From: Ktedonobacteraceae bacterium
GTDB taxonomy: Bacteria > Chloroflexota > Ktedonobacteria > Ktedonobacterales > Ktedonobacteraceae
NCBI GenBank assembly: GCA_014896635.1
Contig: JADBKA010000009.1
Location: 1-39,819, forward strand
Length of the DNA: 39,819 nt
Direction: 5' to 3'
The notes under the pieces are model-generated. The model was not told the origin of the DNA and ran no database searches. It saw nothing but the letters and a program-made list of their open reading frames with translations. Below are positions 8,173 to 16,805 of this stretch, piece by piece. Both the position numbers and the translations under genes were made by a program. How positions within the stretch are numbered: position 1 is the first letter of the stretch; each line of letters starts with the position of its first letter.

Positions 8173-9936
8173 ATGACAGTTCAACCAGGAGAGAACAGCG
8201 CAAACTCTGGTCACCTTCTTCACCTCGGAGCGGGCAACGGCAGCAAGGTTGAGCAAATCAAAGCTGCCAGCCGGCACCTGCGCGGTCAGGTCGCCGAAGA
8301 GTTGCACGCCGACACGACGCACTTCTCTGAAGCGCAAGTTCAGCTTATCAAATTTCATGGTATCTACCAGCAAGAGGACCGCGATGCTCGCCAGGCGCGC
8401 AAAAGTGCGGGAGCAGAGAAAGCGTACCAGTTCATGGTGCGTTCACGCATCCCTGGCGGCATGCTGACCGCCGAACAATATCTGATTGAAGATGAGTTGG
8501 CCGGTCTCTACGCCAATGGCACATTGCGCTTTACGACACGCCAGGGCATACAGCTACACGGCGTCCTCAAAGGCAACCTGCACACTACTATTCATCACAT
8601 CAACAAAGCTCTCCTTTCAACACTGGCGGCCTGCGGCGATGTCAACCGCAACGTCATGGCCTGCCCGGCGCCAACGGCTAGTCGCGCACACGCCCATGTC
8701 CAGGAGACTGCGCACAGCATCGCCATGCACCTTGCGCCGCGCAGCAAAGCCTACCATGAGATCTGGATCGACGGTGAGCACATCCAGACGGTTACAGAAG
8801 CGGACCAGGGCGAGGTTGAGCCGATCTACGGCCCCACCTACCTGCCGCGCAAATTCAAGATTGGTGTCGCTTTCGCTGGCGATAACTGTATCGACATCTA
8901 TACGCAGGATATCGGCCTGCTTGCCAATCTGGATGGTGAGACACTGACCGGATTCACGATCCTGGTCGGCGGCGGCATGGGTATGACGCATGGGAAAAAA
9001 GAAACGTTTCCACGCCTGGCAACCCCCCTTTGCACCATCACCCCCGAACAGGTCCTGCCCGTTGTCGAAACCATTGTGACCGTGCAGCGCGACTATGGCG
9101 ACCGCCAGAACCGCAAGCACGCCCGCATGAAATATGTGGTAGAGGAGCGCGGCATCGAGTGGTTCCGTCACGAGGTAGAGCAGCGCCTGGGCTATCGCCT
9201 GTCAGATCCGCAGCCGGTCGTACTGCATGATGTTGAGGATCATCTGGGCTGGCACCGGCAGGAGGATGGCCGCTGGTTTCTGGGCCTGCACGTGGAAAAC
9301 GGGCGTGTCAAAGATAGCGAAAACGTACGGATGCGCAGCGGCCTGCGCCACGCCATTGCTACGTTTCGTCCCGGCATTCGCCTGACAGCACAGCAGAATA
9401 TTCTGTTGACAGATCTTACAGACGAACAGCGCGCGCCGCTTGAAACACTGCTCGGCGACTACGGCATTCCTACCGATCCTACCAGAGTAGGAGCCTACCG
9501 CTTCGCAATGGCCTGCCCGGCCCTGCCCACCTGCGGCCTAGCAGTCGCCGAGGCAGAGCGCGCCCTGCCCACCGTTATGCGGCAAATCGAAGCGGATCTC
9601 CACACTCTTGGGCTGGCAGGAGAGCCGCTGAGCGTGCGCATGACGGGTTGCCCCAACGGCTGCGCGCGTCCCTACATGGGTGATATCGGCTTCGTGGGCC
9701 GCACAAAAGACATCTATAACATCTACGTGGGCGGCGATTGGGCCAACACTCGCCTGAACAGGCTCTATGCCTCTTCAATCCATGTCACGAAACTCGCAGC
9801 AACGATTCTGCCGCTGCTGCGACTGTGGAAAGATGAGCGCCAGGAAAACGAGTCGTTCGGCGACTACTGTCACCGTGTCGGCATCGAATACTTGCAGGCA
9901 CAGGTCAACCAGCAGGTTGCGCCCACAGGCGACTGA
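8173..9936 (+). CDS. cysI: Assimilatory sulfite reductase hemoprotein subunit
   Basis: The enzyme reduces sulfite to sulfide with six electrons using siroheme coupled to a [4Fe-4S] cluster. The four cluster cysteines are seen as C448-x5-C454 and C493-x3-C497 (TGCPNGC). TTRQGIQLHGVLK and CGDVNRNVMA are typical of sulfite rather than nitrite reductase (inference). At 587 residues it has the usual length with two symmetric halves. ATG 8173 follows GAGGAG at about ten bases. The two downstream genes supply siroheme, which strongly supports a siroheme enzyme. No flavoprotein (cysJ) is adjacent, so the electron donor may be ferredoxin or a flavoprotein encoded elsewhere. The alternative call is ferredoxin-nitrite reductase. 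Confidence 0.9.
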   Translation: MTVQPGENSANSGHLLHLGAGNGSKVEQIKAASRHLRGQVAEELHADTTHFSEAQVQLIKFHGIYQQEDRDARQARKSAGAEKAYQFMVRSRIPGGMLTAEQYLIEDELAGLYANGTLRFTTRQGIQLHGVLKGNLHTTIHHINKALLSTLAACGDVNRNVMACPAPTASRAHAHVQETAHSIAMHLAPRSKAYHEIWIDGEHIQTVTEADQGEVEPIYGPTYLPRKFKIGVAFAGDNCIDIYTQDIGLLANLDGETLTGFTILVGGGMGMTHGKKETFPRLATPLCTITPEQVLPVVETIVTVQRDYGDRQNRKHARMKYVVEERGIEWFRHEVEQRLGYRLSDPQPVVLHDVEDHLGWHRQEDGRWFLGLHVENGRVKDSENVRMRSGLRHAIATFRPGIRLTAQQNILLTDLTDEQRAPLETLLGDYGIPTDPTRVGAYRFAMACPALPTCGLAVAEAERALPTVMRQIEADLHTLGLAGEPLSVRMTGCPNGCARPYMGDIGFVGRTKDIYNIYVGGDWANTRLNRLYASSIHVTKLAATILPLLRLWKDERQENESFGDYCHRVGIEYLQAQVNQQVAPTGD

Positions 9937-9975
9937 CAGCGAAACTGGCTGATATTGCACGAGGAGGGAGATGTG

Positions 9976-10680
9976 ATGCCCGAGTATTATCCGATCATGC
10001 TCGATGTGCGGGGACGGAGAGCCATCGTCATCGGCGGCGACCACATAGCCGCCGGCAAAGCCGCCGCTCTGAGCGCCGCTGGTGCTCAGGTGACGGTGAT
10101 CAACCCTGTTTTCTGTACCGATCTTCAGGAAATGGAGCAGCGCGAGCGCGCCGCGCTGCTCCGTAAATCTTACGAGCCGGGCGACCTGGCAGGCGCTTTT
10201 GTAGTTGTCGCCGCTACCAATGATCGTCAGCAGATCGAGGCCATCTGGCAGGAGACGCAGCAGCGGGGACAACTGGTCAATATTGTGGATGTACCTGCAC
10301 GCTGTAACTTCATCCTGCCTTCTATTCTGCGCCGCGATCAACTAACGATAGCCGTCTCGACAGAGGGCGCCAGTCCGGGACTGGCCAGGCGCATTCGCCA
10401 GCAACTGGAGCACCTCTTCTCGCCGGCCTATGGGAAATACCTGCGCCTGGCTGCCATAGTACGCGCGCACCTGCGCAAACGGGGTGTTTCCTACGAGCGA
10501 CGCGACGAATTCTTCGGCGAGTACCACGCATCGGACGTGCTGCACCGACTTGAGCAGAGCGACGAGACGGCAGCAATTACCGCCACTGCCGAGATGCTAC
10601 GCCGTTACGATGTTTCTGTTCCGCTCACAACGCTAGAGACAGAACTGAGAGAGGCAGTGCACACCAATGGCCACAGATAA
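9976..10680 (+). CDS. Precorrin-2 dehydrogenase/sirohydrochlorin ferrochelatase (siroheme synthase, CysG N-terminal type)
   Basis: A 234-aa protein with an N-terminal Rossmann fold (MLDVRGRRAIVIGGDHIAAGKAAAL) that oxidises precorrin-2 with NAD, and a helical dimer/chelatase part with ASPGLARRIRQQLE, as in Met8p and the CysG N-domain. It would make siroheme from precorrin-2. A longer frame begins with TTG at 9955, but ATG 9976 sits six to seven bases after AGGAGGG and is preferred. It is 39 bases after cysI and overlaps the next gene by 14 bases, so translation is probably coupled. It lacks the fused methyltransferase domain of enterobacterial CysG; the next gene provides it separately. The N-terminal glycine motif reads GGDHIA. 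Confidence 0.88.
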   Translation: MPEYYPIMLDVRGRRAIVIGGDHIAAGKAAALSAAGAQVTVINPVFCTDLQEMEQRERAALLRKSYEPGDLAGAFVVVAATNDRQQIEAIWQETQQRGQLVNIVDVPARCNFILPSILRRDQLTIAVSTEGASPGLARRIRQQLEHLFSPAYGKYLRLAAIVRAHLRKRGVSYERRDEFFGEYHASDVLHRLEQSDETAAITATAEMLRRYDVSVPLTTLETELREAVHTNGHR

Positions 10681-11497
10681 GCAGCAGTTGTACCAGCAAG
10701 AGCAATTTGCCCAGCCGGGTAAAGTTTATTTGATTGGAGCGGGACCAGGTGATCCTGACCTGATTACGGTGAAAGGGCTGCGCCACCTGCGCGAGGCCGA
10801 TGTCGTGCTCTATGATCGCCTGGTTTGCCCGCAGTTGCTCGACGAGGCCCGCTCTGACGCCGAACTGGTCTTTGTAGGCAAGGAGACCGGCTGCCACAGC
10901 ATCTCACAGCAAGCAATCAATTCCTTGCTGATCGAGCAGGCACGTCAAGGTCGCGTTGTTGCACGCCTGAAAGGCGGCGATCCTTTTGTCTTCGGGCGCG
11001 GTGGAGAAGAGGTCCTGGCACTGGCCGAAGCCGGTATCCCTTTCGAGATTGTACCGGGCATCACTTCTGCCATCGCAGTTCCAGCTTACGCCGGCATTCC
11101 CGTCACGCACCGCGAATATGCCTCTGCCGTTACCATCGTGACAGGACATAAAGGGTCAGGCGTCACTTCACCAGAAGTGAACTGGGAAGCGCTGGCCACT
11201 CTGGCTACTCTGGGTGGTACACTCGTCGTATTAATGGGTGTGAAAGCTCTGCCAGCCTTCACGCAGCGCCTGATCGCGGGTGGACTGGCTACCAGCACAC
11301 CGGCGGCTGTCATCCAGGACGGTACAACAGCACGCCAGCGCATCGTGACAGGCACGCTGGCAACTATTGCCGAACGCGCGCTGGCTGCCGGCCTGACTTC
11401 ACCTGCCACCACAATCATCGGCTCTGTTGTCGAGTTGCACAACGCTCTGCACTGGTATACTACAGGCGATAGAGAAGCTGAACTCGCTTCGCTGTAA
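10667..11497 (+). CDS. cobA: Uroporphyrinogen-III C-methyltransferase (SUMT)
   Basis: SUMT adds two methyl groups from SAM to uroporphyrinogen III to give precorrin-2, the substrate of the previous gene product. The 276-aa protein has all family marks: VYLIGAGPGDPDLITVKG at the N-terminus, ADVVLYDRLV, RLKGGDPFVFGRGGEE, PGITSAIAVPAYAGIPVTHR and LVVLMGVK. There is no fused uroporphyrinogen-III synthase. It overlaps the siroheme synthase gene by 14 bases (ATG inside the last codons), and ends five bases from the convergent permease gene with no visible terminator between. Together the three genes form a sulfite-reduction and cofactor operon. Confidence 0.93.
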   Translation: MATDKQQLYQQEQFAQPGKVYLIGAGPGDPDLITVKGLRHLREADVVLYDRLVCPQLLDEARSDAELVFVGKETGCHSISQQAINSLLIEQARQGRVVARLKGGDPFVFGRGGEEVLALAEAGIPFEIVPGITSAIAVPAYAGIPVTHREYASAVTIVTGHKGSGVTSPEVNWEALATLATLGGTLVVLMGVKALPAFTQRLIAGGLATSTPAAVIQDGTTARQRIVTGTLATIAERALAAGLTSPATTIIGSVVELHNALHWYTTGDREAELASL

Positions 11498-11501
11498 AGC
11501 C

Positions 11502-12389
11502 TTAGCTACGATGACTAGCCACAGGACGGCATTCTCGACTCGGATGCGGTTGCGGCTTGAAGCGGCGCGGAGCGCGCAGCCGCGTTACAATCAGTGCCAG
11601 AAAGTACGAGAGCGCCGCCAGCGCAGAAATGTAGAAACTGACGGGCAGATGACGCCCTCCCGTGCCAACAAACGCCAGGATCAACCCGATCCAGGTAAAT
11701 GCTACACCAAGCACTACCGACAGGCCAATTGCCGCCAGTGGACTGCGCGCAAGACGCTCAGCCGTCGCAGCAGGCACGATCAGCAGCGCAGAAACCAGCA
11801 AGGCTCCCACAACCAGTACCGCTTCAGAAATGGTCAGCGCCAGCAATAGCAAGAAAATCAGCGAAAGCAGGCGCACGGGAATTCCACGTGCCTGCGCCAC
11901 CTCAGGATCAACTGAAGAGAACAACAGCGGACGAAAGAGCAACGCAATTGCCACCAGCGCGACAATACCGGTTCCAAGAGTAATCAGCACATCAGTTCGA
12001 CTGACGCTCAAAATGGAGCCGAAGAGGATGCCGATGCCGACGTTCGTACTACTCGCGCCCTGAATGGTGAGGCTCAAAAACAGGACGCCCAGGCCAAGCG
12101 CAAATGAGAGTACCATGCCGATCTCGACGTCGCGTCCGCGAATGCGCTCTCCTAGCGCGCTCATCCCCACCGCCGACAGCAACGTCAGCACAAACATGCC
12201 AAACAGCGGTCCGATACCGAACAACGCGGCTCCACTGGCCCCGGCAAAACCGATGTCCGTCAGTGTCTCCCCTGCAAAAGCCTGGGCGCGCAATACAACA
12301 AAGTAGCCCATCACTGCGGCCACTATAGCCACAACTGTACCGGCCAGAAAGGCATTCTGCACAAGTTCATAGCGAAAGAGTCCCAACAT
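11502..12389 (-). CDS. Metal ABC transporter permease (ABC-3 family), second copy
   Basis: A 295-aa integral membrane protein with about seven to nine hydrophobic helices and the ABC-3 hallmark near the start, FLAGTVVAIVAAVMGYFVVLRAQAFAGETLTD. ABC-3 permeases import zinc, manganese or iron. The C-terminal 25 residues are basic and histidine-containing and probably cytoplasmic. It starts 12 bases after the other permease gene, so the two likely form a heterodimer as in MntCD or TroCD systems. The start ATG 12389 is closely preceded by AGGATAGGA. It is the last gene of the transporter operon. Confidence 0.9.
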   Translation of the reverse strand: MLGLFRYELVQNAFLAGTVVAIVAAVMGYFVVLRAQAFAGETLTDIGFAGASGAALFGIGPLFGMFVLTLLSAVGMSALGERIRGRDVEIGMVLSFALGLGVLFLSLTIQGASSTNVGIGILFGSILSVSRTDVLITLGTGIVALVAIALLFRPLLFSSVDPEVAQARGIPVRLLSLIFLLLLALTISEAVLVVGALLVSALLIVPAATAERLARSPLAAIGLSVVLGVAFTWIGLILAFVGTGGRHLPVSFYISALAALSYFLALIVTRLRAPRRFKPQPHPSRECRPVASHRS

Positions 12390-12401
12390 TTCCTATCCTT
12401 C

Positions 12402-13286
12402 CTATCCTTTCTGTCCCCCATCGAGAGCTTTCACCGGCAGCAAAGCAGCAGGTGGCTGCACTCCCTTTCGCTTTCTCCCGCGCCGACCAATCCATAGAGG
12501 AGAGAGCAGGCGCACTGGCAGGTAGACGCCAAATGAGAGAGCAGCGATAAAGAAGCTGACAGGCCAGCTACTATTGAGAGCCAGAAAAATGCCAAGCCAG
12601 GTATAACACACGCCGAGCAGCATCGCCAGGACAATCGCCATCACTGGGCGCTGCGACAGACGCATGGCGGTGGCCGCCGGCCCGATGAGTAATGTGAAGA
12701 CCAGCAGCGTGCCGACCGTCAGGACCGCCATCGAGACTGTAATAGCAACAAGTACAAGTAGAATCAGTCCCAGTAGATCTACAGGCACACCACGCGCTCG
12801 CGCAACTTCAGGATCAACTGACGAGAATAATAATGGGCGAAAGAGCAGCAGAATACATACCGTTGTGAACACGCTCAATACAGCAGTGAACAGGACATCG
12901 GCCTGGCTGATACCGACAACCTGCCCGAACAGAATGCTGTATACGCGCTCTGCATAGCCGCTATACAGCGAGAGAAAGAGTAGCCCCAGGCCCAGAGCAA
13001 AGGTCATCAGAACGCCGATAGAGGTATCGCGCTGGCGTACATCCTTCCCCAGGATGCTGATTCCTACGGCAGCCCCGATGGTAAAAACGAGCAAACCCGC
13101 GAGAGGATCAACGCCCAGTAGAACTGCTCCGGCGGCGCCAGCAAAGCCGATATTGGGCAATGCATGCCCGGCAAAGGTCAGGCCACGTACCAGCACAAAG
13201 TAGCCGATCAGAGCAGCAACAATGGCAACACAGGCACCAGCAAGCAGGGCATTCTGTACAAATGGATAGAATAAGAGGTCAAACAT
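12402..13286 (-). CDS. Metal ABC transporter permease (ABC-3 family), first copy
   Basis: A 294-aa permease closely similar in pattern to its neighbour: VQNALLAGACVAIVAALIGYFVLVRG followed by FAGHALPNIGFAGAAGA and several long hydrophobic helices. The open frame runs to 13319, but ATG 13286 (MFDLLFYPF) has GGAG seven bases upstream and matches the other permease's N-terminus, so it is preferred. The His in the FAGHALP segment, where such permeases often have a conserved histidine, is Glu in the second permease (FAGETLT). Two different permeases point to a heterodimeric pore. Confidence 0.9.
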   Translation of the reverse strand: MFDLLFYPFVQNALLAGACVAIVAALIGYFVLVRGLTFAGHALPNIGFAGAAGAVLLGVDPLAGLLVFTIGAAVGISILGKDVRQRDTSIGVLMTFALGLGLLFLSLYSGYAERVYSILFGQVVGISQADVLFTAVLSVFTTVCILLLFRPLLFSSVDPEVARARGVPVDLLGLILLVLVAITVSMAVLTVGTLLVFTLLIGPAATAMRLSQRPVMAIVLAMLLGVCYTWLGIFLALNSSWPVSFFIAALSFGVYLPVRLLSPLWIGRRGRKRKGVQPPAALLPVKALDGGQKG

Positions 13287-13357
13287 GACAATCTCCAGCA
13301 ACAGGCGAATAGCAGGCAATAAGATCGGCGCTCTTCTCAGACTACTTGTGATCTGAT

Positions 13358-14173
13358 TTATGTCTCTACACCGGCTACAAAAACACGACCGGAGATATGG
13401 ACTACCTCGACAGGCGAGCTATAGAGTTTACTGAGCGTGTCACTTGTGATCACCTCATCCACCGGACCGATAGTGCTTTGTCCATTCGCCATGTAGAGCA
13501 CGCGATCTACAACCGGTAATAAAGGATTGATGTCATGGGAAACGAGCAGGACGGTAATCCTGCGCGTACGGTTAATGCGCGCGATCAAAGAGACGATCTC
13601 TTGCTCATGACTGATATCCAGGCTTGCCAACGGCTCATCGAGCAATAGCAGCCGGGGATTGGTGAGCAGTGCCTGTGCGATAAGCAAGCGCTGCTGCTCC
13701 CCACCTGAGAGCTGCCCGACGGGAGCATCAGCAAAAGCCAGGGCATCGACTTCGTGCAATGCCTGGTCGATGAGTACCCGGCGCTTGCGATTGGGGAAAC
13801 CGATCCCCCAACGATGGCCGTCCAGGCCGAAGCCGACGACGTCGCGCGCTCGCAGGGCCAGGTCAGTCTCAAGCATGCGGTGCTGCGGGACATAACCAAT
13901 GGCCTGGTTGCCACGACGCGGCGGGCGACCGAATACTTTTACCACGCCAGAAGCGGGCCTGATCAGACCAAGCAGGAGCTTGAGCAGAGTGCTTTTGCCG
14001 GCTCCGTTGGGACCGAGCACAACCATGAATTCTCCCTCGTTGACGGTCATATTCACGTGCGCCAGGATGGTACGCCCCCCTAAAAGGATACACACATCAT
14101 CCAGTATGATGACAGGCTCATGCGCCCCGCTTCCACTGCTCACAACACTTTTTGTCTCCTCGTGTGTTTTCAT
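13358..14173 (-). CDS. Metal ABC transporter ATP-binding protein
   Basis: A 271-aa ATPase that powers the two permeases. It has Walker A GPNGAGKST, Q-loop GYVPQHRM, signature LSGGEQQRLLIAQAL, Walker B LLLLDEPLASLD and the switch histidine in VSHDI. The start ATG 14173 follows GAGGAAGA. It is 71 bases ahead of the first permease and 193 bases behind the lipoprotein gene; the dispersed double-hairpin repeat sits in that longer gap and could reduce readthrough so that the receptor is made in excess (inference). Confidence 0.93.
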   Translation of the reverse strand: MKTHEETKSVVSSGSGAHEPVIILDDVCILLGGRTILAHVNMTVNEGEFMVVLGPNGAGKSTLLKLLLGLIRPASGVVKVFGRPPRRGNQAIGYVPQHRMLETDLALRARDVVGFGLDGHRWGIGFPNRKRRVLIDQALHEVDALAFADAPVGQLSGGEQQRLLIAQALLTNPRLLLLDEPLASLDISHEQEIVSLIARINRTRRITVLLVSHDINPLLPVVDRVLYMANGQSTIGPVDEVITSDTLSKLYSSPVEVVHISGRVFVAGVET

Positions 14174-14245
14174 TCTTCCTCTCCTGCTGAATGATACAAC
14201 AAATTAAGGCTCTTTCAATAAACTTTTGGGGAAAAGGGAAAAGTC

Positions 14246-14314
14246 GGGGACACCCTCCCCGCAAGCGGGATCCCGGCGCGCCCCGCCAGGGGCTGACCCC
14301 TGGACCCCACCCCC
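14246..14314 (+). repeat. Dispersed double-hairpin repeat, copy 2
   Basis: GGGGACACCCTCCCC, a CGGGATCCCG palindrome (14266-14275), then CCGCCAGGGG-ctga-CCCCTGGACCCC (stem 14286-14303). It lies between the lipoprotein and ATPase genes of the metal transporter. In the transcribed (minus) sense it could act as an intra-operon stem. Confidence 0.7.
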
Positions 14315-14366
14315 TGACGACTCGGTTGTTCTTGCATTAGTGACAGGGATACGGATTTTTCCGCCT

Positions 14367-15296
14367 CTAACCACCTAAGGCTCGCTGCAAGGCGCTCAGT
14401 TGATCGAGCATCCAGGACTGGTACGTCTTGCCGGCAGGCATGGTCTCAGTGACAGGTACAACGGGAATGCCCTTTGCCTGCGCATCCTTCTGCAAGCGTT
14501 GAGTAATCGGCGAAGCATTCTGCTCATTATAAATCAACACTTTGATCTGCTTCTGGTTGATCTGATTCTCTGCGGTAATCACGGTATTAGCAGGTGGATC
14601 GTTCTCCTCGGCTACCGCCTTCATAAAATCCGGCGGCGTCAGCACCTTTAATCCCAGTGGCTCTGTCTGGTACAGGAAGATCGTCTCCGTCAGCCCAACA
14701 GGCGTTCCGGCATACTTCGCTTTGATCTCACTGATTTTCTGCTGCACAGGCTGAAGCGCAATTTTGAATGTTCGCAGGTTGGCGTCAAATGCGGCGGCAT
14801 TGGCCGGATCGAGCTTCTTCAGCTCTGTGGTGATCGACTGCGCGATGGTTGACATGTCCTCGATACTATACCAGATGTGTTCGTTATCCGGTAACTTCGT
14901 CGGCGCAATGTCAAACCCCTTGAGCACCACACGGGTACTGTTCGGCGCGGCTGAAAGCAGCTTATCCATCCAGCTATCATAACCACCACCATTCTCAATC
15001 ACCAGGTCAGCTTTACTGACGGCCAGCGCGTTCTGCGTGCTGGACTGATATTCATGCGGGTCGATATTCGGGTTCGAGAGAATACTGGTGACAGAGACAT
15101 GATCGCCTCCGAGCTGCTTGACGATATCACCATAGAAATTTTCAGCCGCCACAACATTGAGTGTCTTTGATGTAGATGAGCCGGGCGGCGAACCACTCGC
15201 ACCGGGCGATCCACCACAGGCGCTCAGTAGTAGCACGAACAGAGCGACACCAATTAGCCAGCCGGGACGCTCCTTCTGTAGAATCCGTAGAACCAT
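14367..15296 (-). CDS. Metal ABC transporter substrate-binding lipoprotein (ZnuA/TroA family)
   Basis: A 309-aa cluster A-I receptor. The signal peptide has a hydrophobic stretch 13-23 and a lipobox L24-S-A-C27, so it is lipid-anchored outside the membrane, followed by a Gly/Ser/Pro linker. Candidate metal ligands are H81 (DPHEYQ), H140 (EHIWYS), E204 (LTETIFLY, where zinc receptors usually have His and manganese receptors such as PsaA have Glu) and a Glu in YNEQNAS. No histidine-rich loop is present. I infer Mn or Fe at least as likely as Zn. It heads the operon with the ATPase and the permeases. The start ATG 15296 has a CTGGAGG site seven bases upstream. Confidence 0.9.
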   Translation of the reverse strand: MVLRILQKERPGWLIGVALFVLLLSACGGSPGASGSPPGSSTSKTLNVVAAENFYGDIVKQLGGDHVSVTSILSNPNIDPHEYQSSTQNALAVSKADLVIENGGGYDSWMDKLLSAAPNSTRVVLKGFDIAPTKLPDNEHIWYSIEDMSTIAQSITTELKKLDPANAAAFDANLRTFKIALQPVQQKISEIKAKYAGTPVGLTETIFLYQTEPLGLKVLTPPDFMKAVAEENDPPANTVITAENQINQKQIKVLIYNEQNASPITQRLQKDAQAKGIPVVPVTETMPAGKTYQSWMLDQLSALQRALGG

Positions 15297-15339
15297 CGCA
15301 ACCTCCAGGAGAGTATAAATACACTATCTCGTTAAAAAT

Positions 15340-15352
15340 GAGACATTATCTC
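15340..15352. promoter_or_regulatory. GAGA/TCTC palindrome, candidate metal-regulator operator
   Basis: GAGA-catta-TCTC sits in the predicted leader of the lipoprotein gene, and a further ATCTC half-site lies just beyond at 15326-15330. It does not match Fur, Zur or MntR consensus sequences that I know. Confidence 0.3.
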
Positions 15353-15366
15353 TTTAGCCTGCTGCC

Positions 15367-15396
15367 AGCATAACACAACAGAGGAGATTTTGTCAA
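15367..15396 (-). promoter_or_regulatory. Promoter of the metal ABC operon, with ATTTTGTC direct repeats
   Basis: On the minus strand a perfect TTGACA (15391-15396) and TATGCT (15367-15372) are 18 bases apart. Two copies of ATTTTGTC in the plus sense (15387-15394 and 15401-15408), 14 bases apart, cover the -35 box and could be regulator half-sites. Confidence 0.5.
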
Positions 15397-15422
15397 TGAT
15401 ATTTTGTCTCAATAGCAAACCC

Positions 15423-15451
15423 TTGACACCCATCCTTTGATGAAGTAATCT
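15423..15451 (+). promoter_or_regulatory. Divergent promoter of the primase-like gene
   Basis: TTGACA (15423-15428) and TAATCT (15446-15451) with a 17-base spacer, facing away from the metal operon promoter only about 25 bases away. Confidence 0.55.
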
Positions 15452-15565
15452 CTATTTAGAACATACGTTCTCATCAAAAGAAGTGCTGCTCATCTCGTTT
15501 TGCTGGTGGAACGCTTACTGATCCGGCGCAGCGATTCCAGGCAAACAGAGAGAGAAAGTGAACTG

Positions 15566-16672
15566 ATGGTAATGGTAACAACCCGGCAGGGCAAACAGAT
15601 CACGCTTGTCTCTCAGGCAGAACTGCGCGATCCTGTGAATGCGGGCGCCTATGTTCGTGCTTACTGTCATATTCATGGCAGTGATCACCAGCGTTCTCTT
15701 TCCATTAACCGGGCCAGTGGCTGGGGACATTGCTTCAACGCGGCCTGCCATGCGACGGTGATCGTTGTCGAATGGAATCCTCGCATGGTCGCTCAGCTTT
15801 TGCATTACCAGCGGCAAAGATCATTTGCGCATGCTCTACCATCCAGGCCACCTGGTGCTGGTGATTCTCCTCTCCACAAACGTCCCCCGCCGGCTATTCA
15901 GCCGCTACTGTTCTACGAGCCGAAACAAACACCCGCCTGGCAGCGCGATGAGCTACACATGCTGCTCGCACTCGAAGAAGAGATGCAGAATGCCCTGGTT
16001 GATCAGCCACTCGCGCATATCTATCTCAGGGGAAGGGGTATCCCGCTGGAGATAGCACAGAGCGCCGGTGTGGGCTACTTACCGCCGGCGCCTGCACTGC
16101 GACTGGCAAAAGGCGGACCGGCACATCTGCTACGGCGCTGGACCGGGCGCCTCAATTTTCCACTGGTGGCGCCGGGCAGCAGAGGATTCATCGGGCGTTC
16201 GCTCTGGCGCTGGCAGCCTGGTATGGATGAGAACACGCATAAAGAACTGCTTGACAGGCCACGCAGACCTAAACGCTGGATCAAAACCAACCCGGCGGGC
16301 TGGTTTAGCCCACCTTTTGAGCAACTCACCGGCCATATCATCCTGGTCGAGGGCGCTTTTGACCGGCTGGCTCTGCTGACAGCCGGATTTGAGCCGAACG
16401 AAGTAATCGCACTGGCAGGTACGGCCATAGCGCCTGAGTGGCTACCGCCACAGGTTCACACGCTTGTGCTGGCATTTGATGGGGATGAAGGGGGAAGAGA
16501 GGCTGTGGCCAGACAGGCAGAGCCGCTCATACAGGCGGGTTTCAAAGTTTGCCGATGCTTCCCTCCCCAGGATAATCAGGGCAAAGACTGGAACGAGCGC
16601 TGGCGCAAACTGGGATGGGAAGGCATCCAGCCCCTCTGGGAACAATATATCGTGCTTTGCTCAACCTCGTAA
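15566..16672 (+). CDS. Stand-alone CHC2 zinc-finger/TOPRIM primase-like protein
   Basis: A 368-aa protein that combines a DnaG-like zinc finger and a TOPRIM catalytic fold but has no helicase part. The N-terminal finger is C-x2-H, 18 residues, then C-x4-C (GHCFNAAC), with x4 in place of the usual x2. The middle has an LRGRGIPLEIAQSAGVGYLP segment as found before primase cores. TOPRIM signatures follow: ILVEGAFDRLAL (catalytic Glu) and LVLAFDGDEGGREA (metal-binding Asp pair). It could make RNA primers or be a TOPRIM nucleic-acid enzyme of another kind. The frame runs from TTG 15500, but ATG 15566 (or 15572) after AGAAAGTG is preferred. No phage or plasmid genes flank it. Confidence 0.75.
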   Translation: MVMVTTRQGKQITLVSQAELRDPVNAGAYVRAYCHIHGSDHQRSLSINRASGWGHCFNAACHATVIVVEWNPRMVAQLLHYQRQRSFAHALPSRPPGAGDSPLHKRPPPAIQPLLFYEPKQTPAWQRDELHMLLALEEEMQNALVDQPLAHIYLRGRGIPLEIAQSAGVGYLPPAPALRLAKGGPAHLLRRWTGRLNFPLVAPGSRGFIGRSLWRWQPGMDENTHKELLDRPRRPKRWIKTNPAGWFSPPFEQLTGHIILVEGAFDRLALLTAGFEPNEVIALAGTAIAPEWLPPQVHTLVLAFDGDEGGREAVARQAEPLIQAGFKVCRCFPPQDNQGKDWNERWRKLGWEGIQPLWEQYIVLCSTS

Positions 16673-16805
16673 CATCGACTATCCTCAGTTTATGCCTTTT
16701 TCACCCCCGGCCTTTGTGCAGTGAAACTTTCGCTGGGATTCTGTGTTACCGTCATCATCAATCGCGCCTTCCACCTCAGATCCTGAACATTTCTTCAGAG
16801 CCGCT

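Noticed and set aside
8617..9171. A 184-codon minus-strand frame inside cysI
   Set aside because: Shadow of the sulfite reductase gene, with no independent start signal.
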